From the NCBI RefSeq assembly GCF_021432085.1, contig NZ_CP090366.1, positions 2,294,001-2,358,000 of the forward strand: a stretch of 64,000 bases of DNA. Direction: 5' to 3'. A model generated the notes under the pieces. The model did not search any database and was not told the origin of the DNA. It worked only from the letters and a program-made list of their open reading frames with translations. Position 1 is the first letter of the stretch. The number at the start of each line of letters is the position of its first letter. Both the position numbers and the translations under genes were made by a program. Of this stretch, positions 36,923-45,054 are shown one piece after another. The DNA comes from Stutzerimonas kunmingensis (lineage in GTDB: Bacteria; Pseudomonadota; Gammaproteobacteria; Pseudomonadales; Pseudomonadaceae).

Positions 36923-38166
36923 AGCGACTCTCCGAAGGCGGCGGCGACGCGCAACGCGCTGACCACACCGTCCTCGTGGAAGCCATTGCCCCAGTAGGCA
37001 CCACAAAAGTAGCTGTGCCGGGCGCCGAGGAGTTCGTCGGCACGGGTCTGCGCGACGATGCCGGCCAGGCTGTATTGCGGGTGGGCGTAGGAGAAGCGCG
37101 CGAGGATCAGGTCCGGATCGATCGCTTCGCTCTGGTTGAGGCTGACGCAGAAGGTTTCCGGCGACTCGATGCCCTGCAGGATGTTCATGTTGTAGGTCAC
37201 CGCGGCCTGCTGCGCGCTCGGCCCGCCGAGGCGGTAGTTCCAGCTGGCCCAGGCGCGGCGCCGCTTGGGCAGCAGGCGCGTATCGGTGTGCAGCACCACG
37301 TCGTTTGCGGCGTAGCCGATGGCTCCGAGGATCTCTCGTTCGACCCGGCTCGGTTCGGCCAGCAGGCTCAGCGCCTGGTCGCTGTGACAGGCGAAGATCA
37401 CCTTGTCGAAACGCTCGGCACCGGCCGGGCTCTGGATCGTTACGCCGTGCTCATCGCGCAGCACCTCGAACACCGGGCAGTTGAGACGGATGTGCTGGCT
37501 GAAACCCCGCGTCAGTGGCGATACATAGGCGCTGGAGCCGCCTTCGACGACATACCACTGCGGGCGATCGCTCACCGACAGCAGCCCGTGGTTCTTGAAG
37601 AAGCGGATGAAGAATTCCACCGGGAATTCCAGCATGTCGGCCAGCGACATCGACCAGATCGCCGCCCCCATCGGCACGATGTAGTGATCGATGAAGCGCT
37701 GGCTGTAGCGGCCCAGCTCGAGATAGGTACCCAGGGTGACGTGGGCACCGAGGCGGCCGTGCTTGTAGTCGTCCAGTGCTTCGCGGTTGAAGCGCAGGAT
37801 GTCGCGAATCATGCGCCAGAAGGGCAGCGAGAACAGGTTGCTGCGCTGGGCGAACAACGTGTTGAGATCGTGGCCGTTGTATTCCAGGTCGCTGAGCGGA
37901 TCGCTCACCGAAAAGCTCATTTCGGTCGGCTTGTAGCGCACTCCGAGCTTGTCCAGCAACTTGATGAAGTTGGGGTAGGTCCAGTCATTGAAGACGATGA
38001 AGCCGGTGTCCACCGCGTAGTCCCGGCCGTGCAGACGGAAGTCCACGGTATGGGTGTGGCCGCCGATCCAGCTGGCCGATTCGAACACTGCGACCTGGTG
38101 CTGACGGGACAGCAGATGCGCACAGGTAAGTCCGGCAATACCGCTGCCGATGATGGCGATTTTCAT
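36919..38166 (-). CDS. FAD-dependent amine-oxidase-like oxidoreductase (fatty-acyl desaturase candidate)
   Basis: About 415 residues. It begins with a perfect FAD Rossmann motif (KIAIIGSGIAGLTCAHLL) followed by GGHTHTVDF and AVDTGFIVFND, and ends with the FCGAYWGNGFHEDGV segment that closes the FAD fold. This protoporphyrinogen-oxidase/amine-oxidase family includes the flavin desaturase of bacterial furan fatty acid synthesis. The neighbours (SDR, DUF1365, Cfa-like) fit that role. The ATG at 38166 lies 2 bp after the SDR stop. Confidence 0.88.
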   Translation of the reverse strand: MKIAIIGSGIAGLTCAHLLSRQHQVAVFESASWIGGHTHTVDFRLHGRDYAVDTGFIVFNDWTYPNFIKLLDKLGVRYKPTEMSFSVSDPLSDLEYNGHDLNTLFAQRSNLFSLPFWRMIRDILRFNREALDDYKHGRLGAHVTLGTYLELGRYSQRFIDHYIVPMGAAIWSMSLADMLEFPVEFFIRFFKNHGLLSVSDRPQWYVVEGGSSAYVSPLTRGFSQHIRLNCPVFEVLRDEHGVTIQSPAGAERFDKVIFACHSDQALSLLAEPSRVEREILGAIGYAANDVVLHTDTRLLPKRRRAWASWNYRLGGPSAQQAAVTYNMNILQGIESPETFCVSLNQSEAIDPDLILARFSYAHPQYSLAGIVAQTRADELLGARHSYFCGAYWGNGFHEDGVVSALRVAAAFGESL

Positions 38167-38168
38167 GG

Positions 38169-38936
38169 TTATCCTTCCTTGAGAGGCGTACGCGCCAGTC
38201 GCCGGCCGAGGGCGAATTGCAGGCGTGCGGGCAGCAGTGAGAGCAGGCGCAGCACAGAGATGAACGGCGCCGGAAACGCGATGTGCAGCGGGCGGCGTTC
38301 CAGCCGTCGGGCGATCTGCCGTGCGGCCTTGTCCGCCGGCCAGCTCATGGGCATGGGAAAGTCGTTGCGACGGGTCAGCGGTGTGTCGACGAACCCCGGG
38401 CTGACGAGGGTGACGTCGATGCCTTCGTTGGCCAGATCCAGACGCAGCGATTCGAGCAGGTAGCGCAGCGCCGCCTTGGATGCGCCGTAGGCTCCGGCAC
38501 GCGGCAACGGCAGCCAGGTCACCGAGCTGCCGACACCGACCAGATGCGGGCGCACCCCTTGGCGCAGCAGTGGCAGTGCCGCCTCGATGCAGTAGCCGAC
38601 GGCGAGCACGTTGGCGCCCATCACGCGCTCCAGCAGCGCCGCGTCGAATCGGCCGGCGTGGATGTATTCGCAGGTGCCGGCGTTGAGGATCACGCTGTCC
38701 AGCGCGCCCCATTGCGTCTGGATGGCGGCGCCGATGTCGCGCACCTGTTCGCTGTCGGTGAGATCGCCGGGCAACACCAGCACACGCCCCGGGTAGCGCC
38801 GGGCAAAGGCCTGCAGCGGCTCGGCGCGGCGTGCCGACAGCGCCAGGCAGTGCCCGTCGGCGAGCAGCTGACGCGCCAGTTCCAGGCCGATGCCACTGCT
38901 GGCGCCGGTCAGCCAGATACGTCGCGAGAGGTTCAC
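38169..38936 (-). CDS. Short-chain dehydrogenase/reductase
   Basis: About 255 residues. NAD(P) motif WLTGASSGIGLELARQL at the start, VILNAG, Ser in GVGSSVTWL and the catalytic YGASKAALRY pair (Tyr and Lys). The start is GTG 38936, overlapping the NTF2-like gene stop (GTGA). Substrate is unknown; its fixed place beside the FAD and DUF1365 genes suggests a step in lipid or isoprenoid modification. Confidence 0.9.
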   Translation of the reverse strand: MNLSRRIWLTGASSGIGLELARQLLADGHCLALSARRAEPLQAFARRYPGRVLVLPGDLTDSEQVRDIGAAIQTQWGALDSVILNAGTCEYIHAGRFDAALLERVMGANVLAVGYCIEAALPLLRQGVRPHLVGVGSSVTWLPLPRAGAYGASKAALRYLLESLRLDLANEGIDVTLVSPGFVDTPLTRRNDFPMPMSWPADKAARQIARRLERRPLHIAFPAPFISVLRLLSLLPARLQFALGRRLARTPLKEG

Positions 38937-39361
38937 GCGAGCCTCCGCTGCAGCCAGCGAATGGCCGCGCCGAGCAGGGGCACATGCTGATAGAGCAGGG
39001 CGCCGGCATCGAAGTAGTCGCGGTGACGGACGACCTTGCCGGCGCCGTTCCAGCGCAGCAGCGAGCAGCCTTCGAGGCTGATCAGCTTGCCGCCGTTCAG
39101 CCGCGGATGTCGGTAACTCATGATCCAGCGCAGATAGCCCTGGCCGTCGCATATCTCATCGTGGCTGATGAACTCGAAATGCAGATGCTCGACGTTGGCA
39201 TACAGCTCGCTGAAATAGCGTTCTAGCTCGACGAGCCCGCAGACCTCATGCAGCGGGTCGGTGAAGTGCACGTCGGCGCTGTAGAGGTCGCGCAGGCGGT
39301 CGAGATTGCTCGCGTCGAGGCGGGCGAACTCGCAGGCGAAGGACTGCAGGAAGCCGCTCAT
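38933..39361 (-). CDS. NTF2-like / SnoaL-like protein
   Basis: About 142 residues, one cone-shaped NTF2-type domain (LRDLYSADVHFTDPLHEVCG, then FEFISHDEICDGQGYLRWIMSYRH, and HRDYFDAGALLYQHVPLLG). Such domains bind small hydrophobic ligands or catalyse simple isomerisations. Its start and stop overlap the photolyase stop (ATGA) and the SDR start (GTGA). The same gene is present in related light-responsive clusters; its role is unknown. Confidence 0.85.
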   Translation of the reverse strand: MSGFLQSFACEFARLDASNLDRLRDLYSADVHFTDPLHEVCGLVELERYFSELYANVEHLHFEFISHDEICDGQGYLRWIMSYRHPRLNGGKLISLEGCSLLRWNGAGKVVRHRDYFDAGALLYQHVPLLGAAIRWLQRRLA

Positions 39362-40788
39362 GCTTGCGCATCCGGCAGGTTGCGGAAGGCATCCAGCGCC
39401 CGCGCCCGGCTGGCGCCGAGGTCGACGATGGGGGCGGGGTACTCGGTTACGCCGAACAGGCTGCGGTGCGCCGACGGGTTATGCACGTCGCGCCTGCTCA
39501 GGTGCTGCAGCTCGGGAAGCCAGCGGCGCAGGAACTGCCCGTCCGGGTCGAAGCGTTGCGACTGGCTGATCGGATTGAACAGGCGGAAGTAGGGCACCGA
39601 ATCCGTGCCGGTGGACGCGCTCCATTGCCAGCCGCCATTGTTGGCTGCCAGGTCGCCGTCGATCAGGTGACGCATGAACCAGCGCTCGCCCTCACGCCAG
39701 TCGATCAGCAGGTTCTTGCTGAGGAACATGGCGACGACCATGCGCAGGCGGTTGTGCATCCAGCCGGTTTCCTGCATCTGGCGCATGGCCGCATCGATGA
39801 TCGGAAAGCCGGTGCGGCCCTGCTGCCATGCTTCCAGCTCGTACGGCGCGCGCCGCCAGGGCAGTGCCTCGGTTTCCGGGCGGAAGGCGCGGTACATGGA
39901 CACCCGCGGATAGCCGACCAGGATGTGCTTGTAGAACTCGCGCCAGAGCAGTTCGTTGATCCAGGTGGTGACGCCGGTGCTGCCGCTGTCCAGCTCGCCC
40001 TGGTTGTAGCCAAGCGCCGCGTGCAGGCACTGGCGGATGGAAATGACGCCAGCGGCGAGGTAGGCCGACAGCTGGCTGGTGCCGGGCTCGGCGGGCAGGT
40101 CGCGGCGCTGGTGGTATTCGTTCAGGTCGTCCTCGACGAACGCTGCCAGGCGCCGCTGGGCGAAGGCTTCGCCGGCTGGCCAGAGCGCGCGCAGATAGTC
40201 CGTGGGTCGCGGAAAACCGGTGACCGTCGTGGGTATCGGGTCACTGGTGATACCCTGCGGCGCCTGGGTCGCAGGCACCGGCTCGCAGGCTGGCAGCGAT
40301 ACGCTCAGGTGGGTGAGGCAGGCCTTGCGGAACTGGCTGAACACCTTGAAGTAGCTGCCCGACTGCGTCTGCACGCTGCCCGGAGTGAACAGCAGCTGGT
40401 CGAGATAGCCGCGCACACTGATGCCGGCCGCTTCCAGGTGCGTGGAAACTGCCTGATCGCGGCGCTGCTCGTTTACCCCGTACTCGTCGTTGTAATGCAG
40501 CCGCTGCACGCCCTGTTCGCGGCAGACCTTCAGCAGTGCGTCGGGTACCGCCTGCCAATCATCGACCTCGCGAATCAGCAGCGGGACGTTGAGCGCGCCC
40601 AGCCGCGTCGACAGCTCGGCGAGGTTACGCAGCCAGAAGTCGACTTTGCAGGGGGCATCGTCGTGGGCGAGCCATTGCCCCGGGGTGACCAGATACAGCG
40701 CCACGGTTGGGCCGCAAGCCATCGCAGCCGCGAGGGCGGTGTTGTCGCTTGTGCGCAGATCGCTGCGCAGCCAGAGCAGCTGGGTCAT
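39358..40788 (-). CDS. phrB: Deoxyribodipyrimidine photolyase (class I CPD)
   Basis: About 476 residues, a standard photolyase length. The N-terminal antenna domain starts MTQLLWLRSDLRTSDNTAL. The C-terminal FAD domain has WINELLWREFYKHIL, RTGFPIIDAAMRQM, WMHNRLRMVVAMFLSKN and the NNGGWQWSASTGTD segment. It repairs UV-made cyclobutane dimers using blue light. FolE and FolX of the nearby operon could supply pterin precursors for its antenna folate. It overlaps the MerR gene by 4 bases (ATGA), so it is co-expressed with its likely regulator. Confidence 0.95.
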   Translation of the reverse strand: MTQLLWLRSDLRTSDNTALAAAMACGPTVALYLVTPGQWLAHDDAPCKVDFWLRNLAELSTRLGALNVPLLIREVDDWQAVPDALLKVCREQGVQRLHYNDEYGVNEQRRDQAVSTHLEAAGISVRGYLDQLLFTPGSVQTQSGSYFKVFSQFRKACLTHLSVSLPACEPVPATQAPQGITSDPIPTTVTGFPRPTDYLRALWPAGEAFAQRRLAAFVEDDLNEYHQRRDLPAEPGTSQLSAYLAAGVISIRQCLHAALGYNQGELDSGSTGVTTWINELLWREFYKHILVGYPRVSMYRAFRPETEALPWRRAPYELEAWQQGRTGFPIIDAAMRQMQETGWMHNRLRMVVAMFLSKNLLIDWREGERWFMRHLIDGDLAANNGGWQWSASTGTDSVPYFRLFNPISQSQRFDPDGQFLRRWLPELQHLSRRDVHNPSAHRSLFGVTEYPAPIVDLGASRARALDAFRNLPDAQA

Positions 40789-41720
40789 GACGCACTCCCT
40801 TCGCTACCGGGCAGCAGGCCGGCGCCATGCAGCTGCTGCAGGGCGCCGAGGGGACCCTCAGCGAGCATCAGCCCGCGATGTCGGTGCAGCTCGGGTGCAT
40901 GGATATGAACGGCCGGCCCGGCCACACAGAGCGGCGCGACGCTTTGCTCGATCAGACGCGGCAGGTCGCGTTGCAGGCAGTTGCCCGGCAGGCTGTTGCT
41001 CGCATAGAGCAACAGGGCGCGCGGCAGGATGCGCTCCATCGCCAGGTTCAGCTCGTTTAGCGGTACCGGCCACTCGACGACTTCAACTGGGCAGTCGGTG
41101 CTGGAGACGAGCCAGGCGGTCAACCACAGACCGGGTGCGAAGGACTCGTTATCCAGATTGGCGAGCAACAGCGGACGCCCGACCTGCTGCCGGTTGTTGA
41201 AATAGATGCGGGTCGCCAGTTTGCTGCGCAGCCAGGAATGAACCAGCGCCCGCTCCACCGCTGCACCGTACTGGCCCTGCCAGCGCTGTTCGAGTGCCTC
41301 GAGCAGCGGATGCAGCAGGTGCTGACAGAGCGTGCGCGGCGGATACAGCGCCATGGCCCGGTTGAAGGCATCGTCCAGGCGTCGTTCGCTGAGGCGGTCG
41401 ATGGCCTGCAGCAGCTCTTCGAGCAGCTCCGACCACTGGTTCTGCCTGGGCAGCTCCTGCGGCGTGGTGGTGTCCAGCAGCGGCTTGATCTGGCTGACCG
41501 AAACGCCGCGATTGAGCCAGGTGAGGATGTCGCGGATGCGCTGGATATGTGCTTCTTCGTACAGCCGATGACCCTTGGGCGTGCGCAGCGGGACGATCAG
41601 CCCGTAACGGCGCTCCCAGGCACGCAGGGTCACAGCGTTGACGCCGGTGATGCGCGCCACTTCGCGGATCGGCAGCAGGCCGTCGGCCGTCAGCTGCGTC
41701 AGGTCCGTTGATTCATTCAT
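40785..41720 (-). CDS. LitR/CarH-like MerR-family regulator (photoresponse)
   Basis: About 311 residues. MerR-type HTH at residues about 16-85 (LPIREVARITGVNAVTLRAWERRYGL is the start of it), then a helical domain and a C-terminal Rossmann-like domain resembling the B12-binding part of LitR/CarH. The segment equivalent to the CarH cobalamin-ligating motif (ExHxxG-like) reads DNESFAPG, so the key His is missing. That matches the class II LitR proteins (PplR) of P. putida, which take their light signal from LOV proteins rather than B12. It is cotranscribed with phrB and probably represses the TGTACA-bearing promoters here. Confidence 0.85.
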   Translation of the reverse strand: MNESTDLTQLTADGLLPIREVARITGVNAVTLRAWERRYGLIVPLRTPKGHRLYEEAHIQRIRDILTWLNRGVSVSQIKPLLDTTTPQELPRQNQWSELLEELLQAIDRLSERRLDDAFNRAMALYPPRTLCQHLLHPLLEALEQRWQGQYGAAVERALVHSWLRSKLATRIYFNNRQQVGRPLLLANLDNESFAPGLWLTAWLVSSTDCPVEVVEWPVPLNELNLAMERILPRALLLYASNSLPGNCLQRDLPRLIEQSVAPLCVAGPAVHIHAPELHRHRGLMLAEGPLGALQQLHGAGLLPGSEGSAS

Positions 41721-41722
41721 GT

Positions 41723-42682
41723 TCAGATTCCGTTGCGCAGGCTGAGGGTTTCGGGATGCGGCTGCATGTAGGCCTGGCGTGCGACGTAATGATCGGGATG
41801 CCGACGGAAGTGGTGCTTGAGCAGGGTCAGCGGCACCACCAGCGGAATGACGCCGGCGCGGTACTGATCGATGAGGTGGCGCATCTCGCGGCGGTCCTCC
41901 GCGCCAAGCGCGTCCTTGAGGTAACCGCTCAGATGCAGCAGCACGTTGCAGTGCGTACCGCGGGTGGCCGGCTTCTTCAGCGCCTGCATCAACTGGCTGA
42001 AGTACTGCGGTGCGAACTCCTCCAGCGAGTGTTCGGCCAGTTGCGCGACCAGCCGGCCGAGCACCTTGTACTGCAGCGGGTTGCTCGCCATCAGCTGGTA
42101 CTTGTAGCGCGAGTGGAAATCGACGATGGCCCGGCGGCTGAGGCCGGCCTGACGCAGGCGCTGCCAGTCGGCATGGGCATAGACGCGGGTGAGGAAGTTT
42201 TCGCGCAGTACGGCATCGTTCAGGCGCCCGTCCTCTTCGACAGGCAGATCCGGACAGGCCTGCATCAGCGCCTGGGCGAACACACCACTACCACCTCCGG
42301 GCTGGGTGTGGCCGTTGGCGGCATAGACCTTGACCCGCGCCATGCCGCAGGACGGCGATTTCTGCATAAGGATGTAGCCGTTGATGTCGTGCAACTGCTC
42401 GGCGATCTGCCGACCGTAGGCGGCGAGGGCTTCGGTGACATCCAGCTCGGGACGTACGGTGCCGACAGCCTTTGGTGCGTCGGTGTCGCCGACCAGGCGG
42501 ATCGGCTCGCGAGGTGTGCCAAGGCCGATGGCAACCTCCGGGCACACCGGCACGAACTCGAAGTGCTGCGCCAGGGTCTCGCTGCACAGGCGCGATTCCT
42601 TGTGGCCACCGTTGAAACGCACCGGATTACCAAGCAGGCAGGCGCTGATTCCGATCTTGGGCGTGGGGAGCTTGGTGTGCAT
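41723..42682 (-). CDS. DUF523-DUF1722 fusion protein
   Basis: About 319 residues. N-terminal DUF523 (KIGISACLLGNPVRFNGGHK, later SPSCG) with paired cysteines that suggest a metal or Fe-S site, then a DUF1722/YbgA-like C-terminal half (FHSRYKYQLMASNP, LLHLSGYLKD). Function is not known; YbgA-type genes commonly adjoin phr genes. It is the first gene of the operon, with its stop 2 bp before the MerR ATG. The start is placed at MHTKLPTPKIG because the upstream in-frame ATGs run into the operator region. Confidence 0.82.
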   Translation of the reverse strand: MHTKLPTPKIGISACLLGNPVRFNGGHKESRLCSETLAQHFEFVPVCPEVAIGLGTPREPIRLVGDTDAPKAVGTVRPELDVTEALAAYGRQIAEQLHDINGYILMQKSPSCGMARVKVYAANGHTQPGGGSGVFAQALMQACPDLPVEEDGRLNDAVLRENFLTRVYAHADWQRLRQAGLSRRAIVDFHSRYKYQLMASNPLQYKVLGRLVAQLAEHSLEEFAPQYFSQLMQALKKPATRGTHCNVLLHLSGYLKDALGAEDRREMRHLIDQYRAGVIPLVVPLTLLKHHFRRHPDHYVARQAYMQPHPETLSLRNGI

Positions 42683-42696
42683 GATGGCGACCTCGT

Positions 42697-42794
42697 CTTG
42701 TACAAGTTGGGTTTCTGTACAACTTGTGGCCATCATAATCGCGGTGTTGTACAAGTCAATACATGATGTACAAGTAAGTGCATAATCCTGTACA
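42697..42794. promoter_or_regulatory. Array of five TGTACA boxes in the divergent control region (LitR/PplR operator candidate)
   Basis: TGTACA starts at 42699, 42716, 42748, 42767 and 42789 (gaps between boxes 11, 26, 13 and 16 bp), far above chance in this GC-rich DNA. The published P. putida PplR1 site is T(G/A)TACA-N12-TGTA(C/T)A; spacings of 11 and 13 here are one off. The 322-bp gap (42683-43004) separates the photolyase operon from the epimerase/hemH pair and holds no gene. Confidence 0.7.
42732..42759 (-). promoter_or_regulatory. Sigma-70-type promoter of the photolyase operon with TGTACA in the spacer
   Basis: On the minus strand, TTGACT (-35), a 16-bp spacer and TATGAT (-10). The box at 42748-42753 begins right after the -35, so a bound MerR dimer would sit between the two promoter elements. 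On the plus strand a CATAAT (42781-42786) with a box upstream at 42767 may serve the epimerase/hemH genes. Confidence 0.6.
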
Positions 42795-43004
42795 AATGTC
42801 GTCAGCGAATGGCCTTGGACAGATGTCGCTGCGTTCAGAGGGGATGCTTTGGTGGCTGAGCGACCCACAGAGTTTTAATGTGTGCCAGTGCCTCAACCGA
42901 AGCGGTGGCGTGAAAATGCTGTACGGTTCATATGCCCGTGTATAGGTGTATGCTTTCAAGCAGGTCGTCAAACCCGCGCAATGGCTGCGCGCCAGGAGCT
43001 CACC

Positions 43005-43907
43005 ATGAACATCTTGTTGACGGGCGGTACCGGGCTGATAGGACGCGCGCTGTGCCGGCGCTGGCTGGCGGACGGCCATCGGCTGTGGGTGTGGAGCCGC
43101 ACGCCGCAACGCGTTGCCATGCTGTGTGGTGCCGAGGTGCAGGGCGTGGGCAGTTTGCAGCAACTGGATGCCGTGGAGCTGGACGCGGTGGTCAATCTGG
43201 CCGGCGCCCCCATCGCCGATCGGCCATGGACCAAGTCGCGCAAGGCGTTGCTATGGGACAGTCGGGTCAAGCTCACCGAACAGCTGGTCGAGTGGCTGGG
43301 CCGGCACGAGCAGAAGCCGGCGCTGCTGATCTCCGGTTCCGCCGTGGGGTGGTACGGCGATGGTGGGGAGCACCGCCTGACCGAAGCCGATCAGCCGGTC
43401 TCCTCCGATTTCGCCAGCCAGCTGTGCAATGCCTGGGAAGAGCGCGCGATGGAGGCGACGGTGCTGGGCATGCGCGTGGTGCTGGTGCGTACCGGGCTGG
43501 TGCTGGCGCGTGACGGCGGCTTTCTCCAGCGCTTGCTGCCGCCATTCAGGCTAGGCCTGGGTGGGCGCATCGGCGATGGTCGGCAATGGATGCCGTGGAT
43601 TCATATCGAAGACCAAATCGCCCTGATTGATTTTCTTCTGCGCCAGCCGGCGGCAAGCGGGCCTTACAATGCCTGTGCGCCGGCCCCGGTGCGCAACGTC
43701 GAGTTCACGCGCAGCCTTGGCCGCTGCCTGCATCGCCCGACGGTATTGCCAGTCCCGGCAGCGGTGCTCAAGCCCCTGCTCGGCGAGTTGGCCGGATTGC
43801 TGCTCGGGGGGCAACATGCGTTGCCGCAGAGGGCCGAGGCGGAAGGTTTTCGCTTCCGTTTCAACGATCTGGATTCAGCCCTGGCCGACCTATTGACGCC
43901 TCCCTGA
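43005..43907 (+). CDS. TIGR01777-family NAD(P)-binding epimerase
   Basis: About 300 residues. Rossmann start [20 protein letters not shown], then [44 protein letters not shown] and the [15 protein letters not shown] segment, all typical of the YfcH/TIGR01777 group. Substrate unknown. The ATG at 43005 is preceded by AGGAG. It reads away from the photolyase operon across the TGTACA array and is followed by hemH after 80 bp. Confidence 0.88.
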   Translation: MNILLTGGTGLIGRALCRRWLADGHRLWVWSRTPQRVAMLCGAEVQGVGSLQQLDAVELDAVVNLAGAPIADRPWTKSRKALLWDSRVKLTEQLVEWLGRHEQKPALLISGSAVGWYGDGGEHRLTEADQPVSSDFASQLCNAWEERAMEATVLGMRVVLVRTGLVLARDGGFLQRLLPPFRLGLGGRIGDGRQWMPWIHIEDQIALIDFLLRQPAASGPYNACAPAPVRNVEFTRSLGRCLHRPTVLPVPAAVLKPLLGELAGLLLGGQHALPQRAEAEGFRFRFNDLDSALADLLTPP

Positions 43908-43987
43908 AGGTGGCGCCCTGTGTGAAAATAGCGCGCCCCCCGCTTGGGGTACGGCGCAACCTAAAAAACAGTAGTCAGGAAAGTTGC

Positions 43988-45013
43988 ATGACAGAGCAGG
44001 CGTTGTTGTTGGTCAATCTGGGTTCGCCGGCCTCCACGGAAGTCGCTGATGTACGCCGCTACCTCAACCAGTTTCTGATGGATCCGTACGTTATCGATCT
44101 GCCGTGGCCGTTGCGGCGCCTGCTGGTCTCGCTGATCCTGATCAAGCGCCCCGAGCAATCGGCGCATGCGTACGCCTCGATCTGGTGGCCGGAAGGTTCG
44201 CCGCTGGTGGTGCTGAGCCGCCGTCTGCACGAGGCGGTACGTCCGCACTGGACGCAGGGTCCGGTGGAGCTGGCGATGCGCTACGGCGAGCCCTCCATTG
44301 AGACCACGCTGACGCGTTTGGCCGGGCAGGGCATCACCCAGGTTACCCTGGCGCCGCTTTATCCGCAGTTCGCCGACAGCACCACGACGACGGTCATTCA
44401 GGAAGCGCGCCGGGTCATCCGCGAGCGCGGACTGTCTCTGCAGTTGTCGATCCTGCAGCCGTTCTACGACCAGCCGGAGTACCTCGACGCGCTGGTCGCC
44501 AGTGCCAGGCCGCATCTGCAACAGGATTTCGATCATCTGCTGCTGAGTTTCCACGGGCTGCCCGAGCGTCACCTGCACAAGACCGATCCAACCGGCGCGC
44601 ACTGCCTTAAGGGCGATGATTGCTGCCAGCGTGCCGAGGGCGAGGTACTCGCCAGCTGCTACCGCGCGCAGTGCATGCGCACCGCCGCCGGCTTCGCGGC
44701 GCAGGCCGGGTTGCGTGACGATCAGTGGTCGGTGTCTTTCCAGTCGCGCCTCGGCCGCGCCAAGTGGATCGAGCCCTACACCGAGACGCGTCTCGACGAG
44801 CTGGCGCAGCAGGGCGTGAAGAAGCTGCTGGTGATGTGCCCGGCCTTCGTCGCCGACTGCATCGAAACCCTCGAGGAGATCGGCGATCGCGGTCGTGAAC
44901 AGTTCATCGAGGCAGGTGGCGAGGAACTGGTGCTGGTGCCCTGTCTGAATACCCACGAGGATTGGGTAAAGGCGCTGGTGACACTCTGCGGGCGCGCGCC
45001 TCTGGCACTCTGA
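43988..45013 (+). CDS. hemH: Ferrochelatase
   Basis: About 341 residues. [21 protein letters not shown] at the N-terminus (split motif LVNLGSP), [10 protein letters not shown] with the catalytic His, CLKGDDCC and the [15 protein letters not shown] loop, and [15 protein letters not shown] with the active-site Glu region. It inserts Fe2+ into protoporphyrin IX to finish haem. The start at 43988 has AGGAA upstream. Lying behind the same TGTACA array as photolyase, it may be light-induced to clear photosensitising protoporphyrin; that is inference. Confidence 0.94.
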   Translation: MTEQALLLVNLGSPASTEVADVRRYLNQFLMDPYVIDLPWPLRRLLVSLILIKRPEQSAHAYASIWWPEGSPLVVLSRRLHEAVRPHWTQGPVELAMRYGEPSIETTLTRLAGQGITQVTLAPLYPQFADSTTTTVIQEARRVIRERGLSLQLSILQPFYDQPEYLDALVASARPHLQQDFDHLLLSFHGLPERHLHKTDPTGAHCLKGDDCCQRAEGEVLASCYRAQCMRTAAGFAAQAGLRDDQWSVSFQSRLGRAKWIEPYTETRLDELAQQGVKKLLVMCPAFVADCIETLEEIGDRGREQFIEAGGEELVLVPCLNTHEDWVKALVTLCGRAPLAL

Positions 45014-45024
45014 CCGCAGGCTCG

Positions 45025-45051
45025 GGGACGCATCGCGCGGCGATGCGTCCC
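45025..45051. terminator. Bidirectional hairpin between hemH and the GGDEF-EAL gene
   Basis: GGGACGCATCGC and its exact complement GCGATGCGTCCC surround a 3-base loop, in the 41-bp gap between two convergent genes. Without a T-run it is assigned from the perfect 12-bp stem and position. Confidence 0.55.
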
Positions 45052-45054
45052 ACG

